Assembly: GCF_005889715.1 (NCBI RefSeq)
Contig: NZ_VCKW01000054.1
Span: 1-38,343, forward strand
Direction of reading: 5' to 3'
Length of the DNA stretch: 38,343 nucleotides
Origin: Actinomadura soli
Lineage (GTDB): Bacteria > Actinomycetota > Actinomycetes > Streptosporangiales > Streptosporangiaceae
This document shows positions 23,876-32,496 of this stretch, piece after piece (positions within the stretch are counted from its first letter, which is position 1; the number at the start of each line of letters is the position of its first letter). The position numbers and the translations under genes were made by a program. Under the pieces are notes generated by a model. That model did not search any database, was not told the origin of the DNA, and worked only from the letters and a program-made list of their open reading frames with translations.

Positions 23876-25281
23876 GGGCCGGACGGCGGACGGCGGGGAC
23901 CGGCTTCGGCGGCCTGATGCGCGCCGAGTGGACGAAGCTCCGGTCGGTGCCGTCCAACCTCTGGTCGCTGCTCGCCGCGATGGGGCTGATCGTCCTGTTC
24001 GCCGTCATGATCTCGTCGGGGAACCCGGGCACCTACGCCGAGACGCCCTACGTCGACCGGTTCCGGTTCGCGCACCAGACGCTCACCGGCGACGGCTCGA
24101 TCGTCACCCGCGTCCGCGAACAGCAGTCCGACCATCCCTGGGCCATGGCCGGTGTGATGATCAAGCAGAGCGCCACGGCCGGGGCGCCGTATGCGGCTGT
24201 TGCGATCACCCCCGGCCACGGCGTCCGGATGCAGGCGCGCTTCACCACCGACATCGCCGGCGGCGCGCACCGCGCACCGCACTGGCTCAAGCTCATTCGG
24301 GCGGGCGCCACCATCAGCGGATACGAGTCCGCCGACGGGCGCACGTGGCGCCGCGTCGGCGCGGTCAGCCTGCCCGGGCTGCCGCCGAGCGCCGAGATCG
24401 GCCTGTTCGCGACCGCGCCGGGCGGGGAGCGCACCGTCCCCATGCGGCCGGCGCTGATGAAGACCGGGCCCGCGAAGGCAACCTTCGACAAAATCAGCGT
24501 GACGGCTCCCGCCCTTCGGCCGCCGTGGCGCGTGGACGACGTGGGCCGCGAGGATTCACCGGAACCCCCGGCCACCGCTCTGCCACCGGACGACGGCGGC
24601 GCCTTCACCCTGGCCGGCCTGTCCGGAGACATCCTCGGGCAGACCGACGACGGGAGCCGGGTCATCGCGGCGGTCGCGGGCAGCGTCGCGGGACTGGTTC
24701 CGCTGCTGGCGCTGGGCGTGTCCTTCATCGCCTCCGAATACCAGCACGGTCTGATCCGCACGACCTTCACCGCCAGCCCACGGCGCGGCCGGGTGCTGGC
24801 CGCGAAGGCGGTCGTGCTCGGCGGCGTCACCTTCGCCGCCACCTTGGTGGCCGTCGTCGCCGCGTTCCTGGCGAGCCAGCCGCTGCTGCGCCGGCAGGGC
24901 ATCGGCCCACCGGCCTACCCGGACCCCTCGCTCACCGACCCGACCGTGTTTCGAGTGCTCGTCGGCACCGCCGCGTTCCTGTCGCTGATGACAGTGTTCG
25001 CCCTGGGCCTCGGAGCGGTGCTGCGTCGCGTCGCGGCGGCCGTGCCCGCCGCCGTCGCCATGGCCCTCGCGCCGATACTGGTCACACCGTTGTCCGGCAG
25101 TCCCTGGCCGCAGCGGCTGGCGCCCCTGGCCGCGCTGTCGATCCAGCAGGTCAAAGAGACCGACGACGCTTTCCTGCTGCCGTGGGCGGGCCGTCCCTGG
25201 ACCGGGCCGGCGCTCTTGACGGCCTATGCGGCGGCCACGCTCGCCATGGGCTGGCTGCTGATGCGCCGGAGGGACGCATGA
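23872..25281 (+). CDS. ABC transporter permease with a large extracytoplasmic DUF1349-like domain
   Basis: A 469-residue membrane protein. After the usual start (LMRAEWTKLRSVPSNLWSLL) and the first helix, an extracytoplasmic domain of about 200 residues is inserted. It resembles DUF1349/concanavalin-like folds: WAMAGVMIKQSATAGAPYAA, VAITPGHGVRMQARF, then PHWLKLIRAGATISGYESAD and PPSAEIGLFATAPG. About five more helices follow (SVAGLVPLLALGVSFIASEY onward). Ordinary permeases of this class are ~250 residues, so the insert is the unusual part. It may recognise a sugar or lipid outside the membrane. Both ends overlap neighbours by GTGA and ATGA. Confidence 0.9.
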   Translation: MRAGRRTAGTGFGGLMRAEWTKLRSVPSNLWSLLAAMGLIVLFAVMISSGNPGTYAETPYVDRFRFAHQTLTGDGSIVTRVREQQSDHPWAMAGVMIKQSATAGAPYAAVAITPGHGVRMQARFTTDIAGGAHRAPHWLKLIRAGATISGYESADGRTWRRVGAVSLPGLPPSAEIGLFATAPGGERTVPMRPALMKTGPAKATFDKISVTAPALRPPWRVDDVGREDSPEPPATALPPDDGGAFTLAGLSGDILGQTDDGSRVIAAVAGSVAGLVPLLALGVSFIASEYQHGLIRTTFTASPRRGRVLAAKAVVLGGVTFAATLVAVVAAFLASQPLLRRQGIGPPAYPDPSLTDPTVFRVLVGTAAFLSLMTVFALGLGAVLRRVAAAVPAAVAMALAPILVTPLSGSPWPQRLAPLAALSIQQVKETDDAFLLPWAGRPWTGPALLTAYAAATLAMGWLLMRRRDA

Positions 25282-26057
25282 ACCGCGCATTGCTCGCCGA
25301 ATGGACCAAGATGCGCACCGTGCCGAGCACGGCCTGGACCCCGTGGACGGCCGCCGGCCTGACGATGGCGCTGAGCCTTCCGATCGTCGCAACCGCAGGG
25401 CCGGACACCACCGCCTGCGGCGCCGCAACGGGATGCGATCCCGTCCGGCTCAGCCTCACCGGCGTCCAACTGGGCCAGCTCGCCGTCATCGTGACGGCCG
25501 TCCTGACCATGAGCGCCGAGTACGGCACCGGACTGATCGTCCAAACGCTCACCGCCGAGCCACGCCGTCTACGCGTCCTGACCGCCAAGGCGATCACCGT
25601 GACGGCGGCGGCGCTGGGCGCCGGTCTGGTGAGCGTGGCCGGCTGCCTGATCGCCGGTCATGTACTGCTGCCCCGCGGCGACCTGTCCTCACCACTGACC
25701 CCGATCACCGGGCCGGCGATGCGGGCGGCCGGCGGAACCCTCCTCTACTTCGGCCTCATCGCGCTGTTCAGCCTCGGTCTAGCCGCCGCCCTACGCGACA
25801 CCGCCACAGCCCTTTCGACCGTCTTGGGGCTGCTCTACATGCCCGGGATCCTCACCCGGTTCATCGCCGACGAACGCTGGAACACCCTGGTGGACAGGTA
25901 CGCGCCCATGTCCGCCGGACTCGCCGTCCAGAGCACCGACAACCCGTCCGCCCAGTCCATCGGCCCATGGGCCGGCCTGGGCGTCCTCGCCGCGTATGCC
26001 ACCGGCACGATGGCCGCCGGCGCCGTTCTGTTCCATCGCCGCGACGCGCGTACATGA
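25278..26057 (+). CDS. ABC transporter permease, second subunit
   Basis: A 259-residue permease with about six hydrophobic segments. It starts MNRALLAEWTKMRTVPSTAW, like the first permease, and includes TMSAEYGTGLIVQTLTAEPR, the helix-loop typical of this class. The ATG at 25278 overlaps the previous stop. It lacks the extracytoplasmic insert of its partner, so the exporter is probably an asymmetric heterodimer. The gene ends in front of a hairpin terminator at 26153. Confidence 0.9.
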   Translation: MNRALLAEWTKMRTVPSTAWTPWTAAGLTMALSLPIVATAGPDTTACGAATGCDPVRLSLTGVQLGQLAVIVTAVLTMSAEYGTGLIVQTLTAEPRRLRVLTAKAITVTAAALGAGLVSVAGCLIAGHVLLPRGDLSSPLTPITGPAMRAAGGTLLYFGLIALFSLGLAAALRDTATALSTVLGLLYMPGILTRFIADERWNTLVDRYAPMSAGLAVQSTDNPSAQSIGPWAGLGVLAAYATGTMAAGAVLFHRRDART

Positions 26058-26152
26058 CCGCGCCGCCGCTTCCCCTGTTGACGCCGAAGCGCTTCCGTAC
26101 CGGCCGACTTCGCCGGTGGTAAGGGCCCCAGAGTTCGACGTCACGTACGCGT

Positions 26153-26192
26153 GAGAAGGCCGGGACTGTAACGCTGAGGCCCCGGCCTTCTC
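26153..26192. terminator. Bidirectional terminator hairpin
   Basis: GAGAAGGCCGGG (26153-26164) and its exact complement CCCGGCCTTCTC (26181-26192) form a 12-bp stem with a 16-nt loop. It lies between the convergent ABC operon and fgd operon and can serve both. Confidence 0.75.
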
Positions 26193-26266
26193 CAATCTTC
26201 CGGTGGCGTAGGCAAGGACCTTCGGGCAGAGCACTTCTGCGCCCCGCAATCGTTCCACCGTCAGGT

Positions 26267-27271
26267 TCAGAACTCTTCGCGCAGCCTGGGCAGGATCTCC
26301 CGTCCGTAGAGCTCGAAGAACCGGTCCTGGTCGGGGCCGGGGGAGTGGAAGACGAGGTGGTCGAAGCCGAGATCCACGTAGGCCCTGATCCGCTCGACGT
26401 GCTCGTCCGGGTCGGTCGAGACGATGAAACGTCGAGCGGCCTGCTCCAGCGGAAGTTCGTCGGCGAGCCGCTGGAGCTCGACCGGGTCGTCGATCCCTGC
26501 CTTCTGCTCGGCGCTGAGACCGAGTGCCGCCCAGAACCGCGTGGCCAGCGTCGCGGTCTCCAAGTCGGAATCGAAGGACACCTTCACTTCGATCATCTTC
26601 TCCAAATCGTCAGGCGATCGGCCGGCCGACTCCGCGCCGGTGTGGATCGCGGGCAGGAGGGTGTCGGTGTAGAGCGCCGGGTCCTTGCCCGAAGTGGTGA
26701 TCCATCCGTCACCGGCCCTTCCGGCGAAGCGGGTCGCGGCCGGGCCGGACGAGGCGAGCCAGATCGGGATCTCCTTCTCCGGCCGGTCGTAGATCGTGGC
26801 GTTGGCCGTGCGGTAGTACTCGCCCTCGAACGTCACGCGTTCGTCGCGCCACACCGCGCGGATCAGCTCGACCGCCTCGCGCAATCGGGCGAGCCGTTCC
26901 TTGCCGCTCGGCCACTCGATGCCCAAGGGCGCCTCGTTCATCGCCTCGCCGCTGCCGAGGCCTAGGACGACCCGCCCGGGATACAGGCTCCCCAGGGTGG
27001 CGAAGGCTTGGGCGATGACCGCCGGGTGGTAGCGGAACGTCGGAGTTAGCACGGAGGTCCCGAGCACGATCCGTTCCGTACACGCGCCTAGGGCTCCCAG
27101 CAGCGGCAGCACGGCCGGAGCGTGCCCGCCGTCGTGCCGCCACGGCTGGAGATGGTCGGACAGGAATACCGAGTCGAAGCCGTGCTGTTCGGCCAGTGCC
27201 CCGTACTCGAGAAGCTCCGTGGGCCCGAACTGCTCGCTGGACGCCTTGTAACCCAGCTTCAACGTCCGCAT
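26267..27271 (-). CDS. fgd: F420-dependent glucose-6-phosphate dehydrogenase
   Basis: Oxidises glucose-6-phosphate to 6-phosphogluconolactone while reducing cofactor F420, supplying F420H2. The 334-residue protein begins MRTLKLGYKASSEQFGPTEL, the hallmark N-terminus of Fgd. The residues known in M. tuberculosis FGD1 fall at the same numbers: Asp39, His40 and Trp44 in FLSDHLQPWRHDGG, and Glu109 in GLGSGEAMNEAPLG. The luciferase-like TIM barrel is complete. It is the second gene of a pair: its ATG is five bases after the stop of an F420-type reductase that could use the F420H2 it makes. Confidence 0.95.
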   Translation of the reverse strand: MRTLKLGYKASSEQFGPTELLEYGALAEQHGFDSVFLSDHLQPWRHDGGHAPAVLPLLGALGACTERIVLGTSVLTPTFRYHPAVIAQAFATLGSLYPGRVVLGLGSGEAMNEAPLGIEWPSGKERLARLREAVELIRAVWRDERVTFEGEYYRTANATIYDRPEKEIPIWLASSGPAATRFAGRAGDGWITTSGKDPALYTDTLLPAIHTGAESAGRSPDDLEKMIEVKVSFDSDLETATLATRFWAALGLSAEQKAGIDDPVELQRLADELPLEQAARRFIVSTDPDEHVERIRAYVDLGFDHLVFHSPGPDQDRFFELYGREILPRLREEF

Positions 27272-27276
27272 GCCGC

Positions 27277-28248
27277 TTACCGCCTGAATTCGTGGGCGCC
27301 GTCGGCGGTCGGGTAGAGGAACTCGGACGCGAAACGACGCACCGTGTTGGGGTCGCGCGCATCGAGGAAGCCGACCAGCAACTCCTGCACGCCTGCGTCC
27401 TCGTAGGCCGCCAGACGCTTGCGGATCGTATCGACGGTCCCGATGAGGCCGTACGACGCCACGTCATCAGGGAAGACCTGGGGAGCCCACGGGGGCACCG
27501 CCGCGCGTGCCTCCTCATCGCTGTCGGCGATGATGCAGAGTCCGGTGGACGTACGCGTGATCTCTTCGCTGGGCCGTTCGACATCCTCGCAATGGGCGCG
27601 CAGGATGGCGTCCTTGCGCCGGAACTCGTCCGGCGAGGTCTGAATGTTGCAGGCGTCTCCGAACTCGGCCACCGTCCGCAGCGTGACCTTCTCCCCACTT
27701 CCGGCGATCATCATCGGCACGTGGGGCGACTGCACTCCCTTCGGCTCGTTGATAGCCCCGTGGACCTGGTAGTACTCGCCCTCGAACGTCGTCTCCGGCT
27801 CGGTCCACATCGACCGGATGATCTGGACGGCCTCACGCAACCTGGCCAGGCGTTCACGCACGCCGGGGAACTCGTAGCCGTACGAGACGTACTCGGCCTC
27901 GTACCATCCGGCTCCGATGCCGAACGTGAAGCGCCCCTGTGACAGCACGTCCAGTGTGGAGGCCATCTTCGCCTGAAGCGCGGGACTGCGGTAGCTGACC
28001 CCGGTGACCATCTGGCCGATGCGCACCCGACGCGTCTCCCGCGCCAGCGCGGCCAGCGTCGTCCAGACCTCGAACGTAGGTGCCGGGGCGGGCGGGAGCG
28101 TCACGAAGTGATCGGGCGCCCACACCGTCTCGTAGCCGCTCTCGTCCGCCGCGTGCGCCAGCTCGATGATGGTGTCGAACGCGTCAACGGGATCGTGCTC
28201 GGCGAATTCGTGCCCGAACCCGGTGGGCAGGTAGAGGCTGATCTTCAT
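27277..28248 (-). CDS. LLM-class F420-dependent oxidoreductase
   Basis: A 323-residue luciferase-like TIM-barrel enzyme. Typical blocks are ELAHAADESGYETVWAPDHF, RRVRIGQMVTGVSYRSPALQ, LSQGRFTFGIGAGWYEAEY and HVPMMIAGSGEKVTLRTVAE. These enzymes use F420H2 (sometimes FMN) to reduce or oxidise varied substrates, which cannot be predicted here. The ATG at 28248 has GGAAAGGGA ahead. It is co-transcribed with fgd, so F420 is the likely cofactor. Part of the leader (13 bp) is repeated in tandem just upstream of the start. Confidence 0.9.
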   Translation of the reverse strand: MKISLYLPTGFGHEFAEHDPVDAFDTIIELAHAADESGYETVWAPDHFVTLPPAPAPTFEVWTTLAALARETRRVRIGQMVTGVSYRSPALQAKMASTLDVLSQGRFTFGIGAGWYEAEYVSYGYEFPGVRERLARLREAVQIIRSMWTEPETTFEGEYYQVHGAINEPKGVQSPHVPMMIAGSGEKVTLRTVAEFGDACNIQTSPDEFRRKDAILRAHCEDVERPSEEITRTSTGLCIIADSDEEARAAVPPWAPQVFPDDVASYGLIGTVDTIRKRLAAYEDAGVQELLVGFLDARDPNTVRRFASEFLYPTADGAHEFRR

Positions 28249-28279
28249 GGTCGCAGATCCCTTTCCTGGTCGCAGATCC
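28248..28279. repeat. 13-bp direct repeat in the leader of the F420 operon
   Basis: TGGTCGCAGATCC occurs at 28248-28260 and 28267-28279, a 19-base period, covering the ribosome-binding region and running up to the start codon of the reductase gene. Confidence 0.7.
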
Positions 28280-28479
28280 GATGTAGGAGGGAGAACAACC
28301 CCATCCGCCAATGAAGACTCGCGACCTCATGCAAAGGAATCGGACGACGCAGGCGGTCTCGCGGGCATAGAACCGTGGCAGGGCTCCATGGCCGCCGATT
28401 CCTCAGAGATAACCGTGGCCCGGCAGGTTTCTCCCGTTCAGTGGCGGCTGCGCGTCCGATGCCCGTCGAACGCGTCCAA

Positions 28480-29077
28480 TGAGGTGAACACTGCGAAGCA
28501 ATCCACATGCCGGGCGGCGGCGGGCTGATGCCGGCACCGACACCATGAGCCCGCAGTTCACCGCGGACGAGCTGTGGGTAGCGGTGACGGAGGCGCACCG
28601 GGCAGGACTGCCGATCACCGCGCCGTCCGCGCGGGAGTCCGCGTGGATGGCGCGGATCTGCTCGGTCAGCCAGGCGTGCCGCAGTGCCCGGGCCGAGGGC
28701 GGACGACGGCGCCACAGGTGGAAGCGGATTCGGAGACATCCATTATCTTGCAGCAGTCGCGATCGGCAGCCCCTCTTTGGCCATTACCTCGATGGCTTCG
28801 CACTTCCTTTTGGGGCACCGTCTCTCTCAGCAGTTCGATCGCTCGCGGGGTGATGGTCGGCTCGGTCTCCAACTCAGTGATCCTGCGCCGCGCTGCGACC
28901 GGTTCGGCCCGGTCCGTCGAGGTCAGGCCCGGCTCCAAAACGGAGTCGATACCGCCCTGCCGCAGCCACACATAGATGGTCTGGCTGGGCGTGACCAAGT
29001 CCGCGGCCACCTGGCGGACCGGCCGTCACCAGATCGAGCACCTTGCGGCGAAGCTCCGGGGGATAACTACGTGGAAT
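28480..29077 (-). pseudogene. IS3-family transposase remnant (orfA and start of orfB)
   Basis: From 29074 downward the minus strand reads PRSYPPELRRKVLDLVTAGP, an IS3-type OrfA N-terminus whose start codon is now ATT. After a frameshift it continues VTPSQTIYVWLRQGGIDSVL, EPGLTSTDRAEPVAARRRIT and AIELLRETVPQK. OrfB pieces follow in other frames (AIEVMAKEGLPIATAA, then LWRRRPPSARALRHAWLTEQ and IRAIHADSRA) down to about 28590 and fade out. The DDE catalytic domain is gone. At least two frameshifts show it is dead. It adjoins the broken SDR gene. Confidence 0.75.
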
Positions 29078-29166
29078 CGGCTGCCTCTCCTCGTGATCAA
29101 CAGCACGAGGATTCCAGCAACCCGACACCACCCGAGCCGGGGCACATCACGGGCGTCACGAAAGCC

Positions 29167-29760
29167 GGGGCAGCTCATTGCGGTCCGCTCCGAGTTCGGT
29201 ACCGACAGCGACGTGGACGTTCTGTTCGCCGGGCTCGAAGCCGGGCTAGGCGGACGGCCGCTGGACGTCCTCGTGAATAACGCCGCGATCCAGGACTATG
29301 ACGCCACCACCGAAAACGCGACGACCGCGGCCTTCGAGCGGGTGTTCGCGGTCAACGTGCGGGCCCCGCTTTTCATCACCCAGCGCGCGCTGCCGATGAT
29401 GCGGGACGGCGGGCGGGTCATCAACATCTCCTCGGCGTCACATGGTTCGCCATCCCCGAGATCGTGTACTCCATGAGCAAGGGCGCGATCAACGTCTTCA
29501 GCCGCTCGCTGGCCCGCACGCAGGGCGCACGGGGAATCACGGTCACCACGGTGTCTCCGGGGATCGCCGAGACGGACATGAACGCTTGGCTGCGGGGTGA
29601 CCCCGACTCCGTTCAATTCGTGGCCGGCATAACCGCGCTCGGCAGACACGGCCAGCCCAGCGACATCGGTGACGCGGTGGCGTTCTTCGCCTCGGACGAC
29701 GCACGGTGGATCACGGGCCAGACCATCGAGGTCAACGGTGGCCTGTTCCTCGGGCCGGCA
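29167..29760 (+). pseudogene. SDR-family oxidoreductase, truncated and frameshifted
   Basis: The first frame reads IAVRSEFGTDSDVDVLFAGL, then PLDVLVNNAAIQDYD (the NNAG-like motif) and MMRDGGRVINISS. A one-base deletion near 29442-29450 breaks the frame before the catalytic Tyr-Lys motif. The second frame continues with YSMSKGAINVFSRSLART, PGIAETDMN and ITGQTIEVNGGLFLGP. The N-terminal glycine-rich Rossmann segment is missing, next to the IS3 remnant, and the normal stop is lost: the second frame runs on over the antisense of the HxlR gene. Clearly non-functional. Confidence 0.85.
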
Positions 29761-29864
29761 GGCGAAAATAGAGCTGAGGCCCTAACGGACGAACGGCAGG
29801 CTGGGCGCCCGCTATTTGGTCGCGCTGCCCGAACTCCCGGTGCCCTCCGCGCCGGGCTTTGTCA

Positions 29865-30539
29865 TCAGTCTCTGTTCGGGATCTGGGCAGTGGGCGGCAG
29901 CGGGAACAGCGAGAGAAAACGCTCGGCGATTGCCACGGGACCGTCGATGGTCAGATCGCCGGCGTTCAGTGCCGAAGTGAGCGAGTGGTCGCCCCAGATG
30001 AGGGCGCTCAGCGTGGCGGAGTCGGTCTTGATGGCGAGGTCAGGCGAGTCGGCTTGGCCACGGGCCGCTTCCAGCCCGCCGCTGGTGATCTGAACTCCGT
30101 AGACGTCGGTGCCGAGATGCAGTGTCAGCCGGGCGGTGAGGCCTTCGGCTGCCTGCGGGTCGAACAACGTTGTGAGGGCCAGGATCAGGGAGTCGGCGCT
30201 CATCTCGGCATCGATCGGCAGGAAGGGCGAGCGGGAGCCCCAGCGGGCGAGCCCCTTGATCACGGGTTCGAGTTCGCTGCCCCACTCGGTGAGCTCATAG
30301 ACGCGGGACGCCGCCGGCGGAGGCAGGGTCCGCCGCTGCACGACGCCCGCGTCCTCCAGCTCACGCAGCCGCTGAGCAAGAACGTTCGGACTCGCGCTAG
30401 GCAGGCTTGAACGCAGGTCAGTAAAACGTTTGGCGCCAAGGAGGAGCTCACGGGCGATCGGCAGCGCCCAGCGCTCACCCACCAGATCCAGTGCGTGCGA
30501 CGTGGCACAGCCGTCGGCGTACTTGCGCTTACCCGTCAT
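29865..30539 (-). CDS. HxlR-family regulator with C-terminal SCP2-like domain
   Basis: A 224-residue regulator. The HxlR winged helix (about 8-105) has CATSHALDLVGERWALPIAR, RFTDLRSSLPSASPNVLAQR and LRELEDAGVVQRRTL, with YELTEWG at the wing. The C-terminal ~100 residues resemble an SCP2/sterol-binding-like domain (LTLHLGTDVYGVQITSGGLE, then SALIWGDHSLTSALNAGDLT), which may bind a hydrophobic ligand. It diverges from an MFS exporter across a 117-base AT-rich region with inverted repeats, and probably controls that exporter (inference from layout). Confidence 0.9.
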   Translation of the reverse strand: MTGKRKYADGCATSHALDLVGERWALPIARELLLGAKRFTDLRSSLPSASPNVLAQRLRELEDAGVVQRRTLPPPAASRVYELTEWGSELEPVIKGLARWGSRSPFLPIDAEMSADSLILALTTLFDPQAAEGLTARLTLHLGTDVYGVQITSGGLEAARGQADSPDLAIKTDSATLSALIWGDHSLTSALNAGDLTIDGPVAIAERFLSLFPLPPTAQIPNRD

Positions 30540-30545
30540 GAGCCC

Positions 30546-30551
30546 ATGCTA
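30546..30551 (-). promoter_or_regulatory. Candidate -10 box for a leaderless HxlR transcript
   Basis: On the minus strand TAGCAT is followed by exactly six bases (GGGCTC) and then the ATG at 30539. This is the same geometry as at 6316 and 9417. No Shine-Dalgarno sequence is present. Confidence 0.42.
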
Positions 30552-30565
30552 GCGCGCCTGATGCA

Positions 30566-30611
30566 AAAAACGTTCTCTATGATTGTTTTTAAGGACTATC
30601 TGGTAGTAGTC
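30566..30611. promoter_or_regulatory. AT-rich operator region between hxlR-type and MFS genes
   Basis: Two dyads occur in an AT-rich island: AAAAAC (30566-30571) with GTTTTT (30585-30590), 13 bases apart, and GACTA (30594-30598) with TAGTC (30607-30611). They are likely binding sites for the divergent HxlR regulator, and the MFS promoter should overlap them. Confidence 0.45.
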
Positions 30612-30656
30612 TAGGACTGTCGAAATGGAGCATGACTACCAGCGAGGGGTGTCGTG

Positions 30657-32126
30657 ATGGCTCATGACCAGTCGGTAGAAGCTCGGCCCGATCCACGGCG
30701 GTGGAAGGCCTTGGCGCTCCTGGGCACGGCGTTCTTCATGGTGATCCTCGATTCGACGATCGTTCTCACCGCCGTCCCGTCGATGCAGGAGGATCTGCGC
30801 CTGTCGGTGTCGGGTGTCCAGTGGGTGCTCATCGGCTACGCGCTGGCCTTCGGCGGGCTGATGTTGCTGGGCGGCCGGGTCGCGGACCTGCTGGGACGCC
30901 GCCGCGTGTTCATGGCGGGCGTCGCGCTCTTCGCGGTCTCGTCACTGCTGTGCGGACTCGCCTGGACTGGGGGCGTGCTGATCGTGTCCCGCGCCGTTCA
31001 GGGAGTGTCGGCGGCGTTGATGGCCCCGACGGCGTTGTCCATCGTGATGTCCATGTTCGGCGAGGGCGCTGACCGTAACAAGGCCCTGGGTATCTGGGGC
31101 GGGCTCGGCGGCGTCGGTGCGACGGCCGGGCTGCTGGTGGGCGGAGTCGTCACCGCAGGCCTCGGCTGGGAGTGGATCTTCTACATCAACGTGCCTGTCG
31201 CGATCGCGCTACTGGCGTTGAGCCCGCTCCTGCTGCAGAAGGGCCAGGCCAGCGCCGCGATCCGTACCTTCGACGCCGCGGGGGCGACAACGATCACCGC
31301 AGCGCTGCTGCTGCTCGTCTACGCCGTCTTCAAACTGCCTGAATCTGGGTGGGCCAGCGTCCAGACGACCGGCCTGCTGATGGCGGCGTCGGTCCTCGTC
31401 GCCGTCTTCGTCGTGGTCGAGTCACGCTCGGCGGCGCCTCTGGTGCCGCTGCGCGTCTTCCGGATGCGCACGCTCGTCAGCGGCAACCTCACTATCTTCA
31501 CCGTCGGGCTGGCCGTGGACGGGATGTTGTTCCCGCTGACCTTGTACGCCCAGGAGGTGCTCGGATACTCGGCGCTGCAGTTCGGCCTGTTGAGTGCCGT
31601 CATGACGGTCATGTCGATCGCCGGCGCCATGGCCGGGCAGAGCCTTGTCACCAGACTGGGGGTGCGGGCGACCGCGGTGCCCAGCATGCTCCTGATGGGC
31701 CTGGGCTCCCTCCTCCTGGTCCGAGTGCCCGCCGACGGCAGCTTCGTCAACGACCTGCTGCTCGGTCTGCTGATCTTTGGCCCCGGTCTCGGCGGAGCCT
31801 TCGTCGCCTCGCAGATCGCCGCACTCACCGGGGTCTCCGAAGAGGAGTCCGGGTTGGCCTCGGGGCTCGTGGACACCTCGTTCAACATCGGCAGCGCGGT
31901 CGGGATCTCGATCGTCACCATGGTCGCCGTCTCCCGCACCGACCAGCTCCTCGCCACCGGGCGCCCCGCGCCCGTCGCCCTGGCTGAGGGCTATCAGTCG
32001 GCATTCTGGGCGACCGTGGTGTTCGCCGGTGTCGGTCTGCTCGCCGCCCTGCTCCTGCGCGGAACTCCCGACACAAGCCGGCCCGCTGAGCAGGTGGACG
32101 CCGAACCTGTCGCCACCCCCAAATGA
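30657..32126 (+). CDS. MFS drug-resistance transporter, DHA2 (EmrB/QacA) family
   Basis: A 489-residue proton-driven exporter with 14 predicted membrane segments. DHA2 hallmarks are LALLGTAFFMVILDSTIVLT in helix 1, GGRVADLLGRRRVFMAGVAL between helices 2 and 3, SRAVQGVSAALMAPTALSIV, and WEWIFYINVPVAI. The ATG at 30657 has GAGGGG seven bases ahead. It diverges from the HxlR regulator and is followed 29 bases later by a small monooxygenase-like gene, probably co-transcribed. The substrate is unknown. Confidence 0.93.
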   Translation: MAHDQSVEARPDPRRWKALALLGTAFFMVILDSTIVLTAVPSMQEDLRLSVSGVQWVLIGYALAFGGLMLLGGRVADLLGRRRVFMAGVALFAVSSLLCGLAWTGGVLIVSRAVQGVSAALMAPTALSIVMSMFGEGADRNKALGIWGGLGGVGATAGLLVGGVVTAGLGWEWIFYINVPVAIALLALSPLLLQKGQASAAIRTFDAAGATTITAALLLLVYAVFKLPESGWASVQTTGLLMAASVLVAVFVVVESRSAAPLVPLRVFRMRTLVSGNLTIFTVGLAVDGMLFPLTLYAQEVLGYSALQFGLLSAVMTVMSIAGAMAGQSLVTRLGVRATAVPSMLLMGLGSLLLVRVPADGSFVNDLLLGLLIFGPGLGGAFVASQIAALTGVSEEESGLASGLVDTSFNIGSAVGISIVTMVAVSRTDQLLATGRPAPVALAEGYQSAFWATVVFAGVGLLAALLLRGTPDTSRPAEQVDAEPVATPK

Positions 32127-32155
32127 GCACAAGATCCAAAACCAAGGGAGATCGC

Positions 32156-32461
32156 ATGAGTCAGACCATCGCCGTCCAATACCACACGCGCCCGGACTCA
32201 GCCGATGAGAACCAGCGGCTGATCGAGCAGGTCTTCGCCGAGTTGCGCGCGACCGCCCCCGACGGTCTGCGCTACGCGGTGTTCCGGCTCGCCGACGGTG
32301 TCAGCTTTCTGCACATCGCGGTGACCGATACCGAGAACAACCCTCTCCTGGGGACACCGGCTTTCAACCAGTTCACCAAGGCCATCGGCGACCGGCTGGC
32401 TGGACAGCCGATCCAGCAGGACGCCACCTTGATCGACTCCTACCGCTTCATGGCGACCTAG
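32156..32461 (+). CDS. Small protein, possible antibiotic-biosynthesis-monooxygenase-like fold
   Basis: A 101-residue soluble protein: TIAVQYHTRPDSADENQRLI, VFAELRATAPDGLRYAVFRL and ADGVSFLHIAVTDTENNPLL. The beta-alpha-beta rhythm and length suit the dimeric ferredoxin-like ABM fold. No catalytic motif is evident, so enzyme activity is not claimed. The ATG at 32156 has GGGAG ahead. It follows the MFS exporter closely and is followed by a hairpin, so the operon probably ends here. Confidence 0.7.
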   Translation: MSQTIAVQYHTRPDSADENQRLIEQVFAELRATAPDGLRYAVFRLADGVSFLHIAVTDTENNPLLGTPAFNQFTKAIGDRLAGQPIQQDATLIDSYRFMAT

Positions 32462-32496
32462 GGCTCCCCGCCGCTCCCTTCGGCAGGGAGCAGCCC
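32461..32496 (+). terminator. Terminator hairpin after the MFS operon
   Basis: GCTCCC (32473-32478), a 7-nt loop and GGGAGC (32486-32491) form the inner stem. GGGCT (32461-32465) and AGCCC (32492-32496) extend it. It starts at the stop codon of the preceding gene. Confidence 0.6.

Noticed and set aside
23928-25277. Long open frame upstream of, and in phase with, the second permease
   Set aside because: This part overlaps the first permease in another frame and is arginine/histidine-rich; only the part from 25278 is a real gene.
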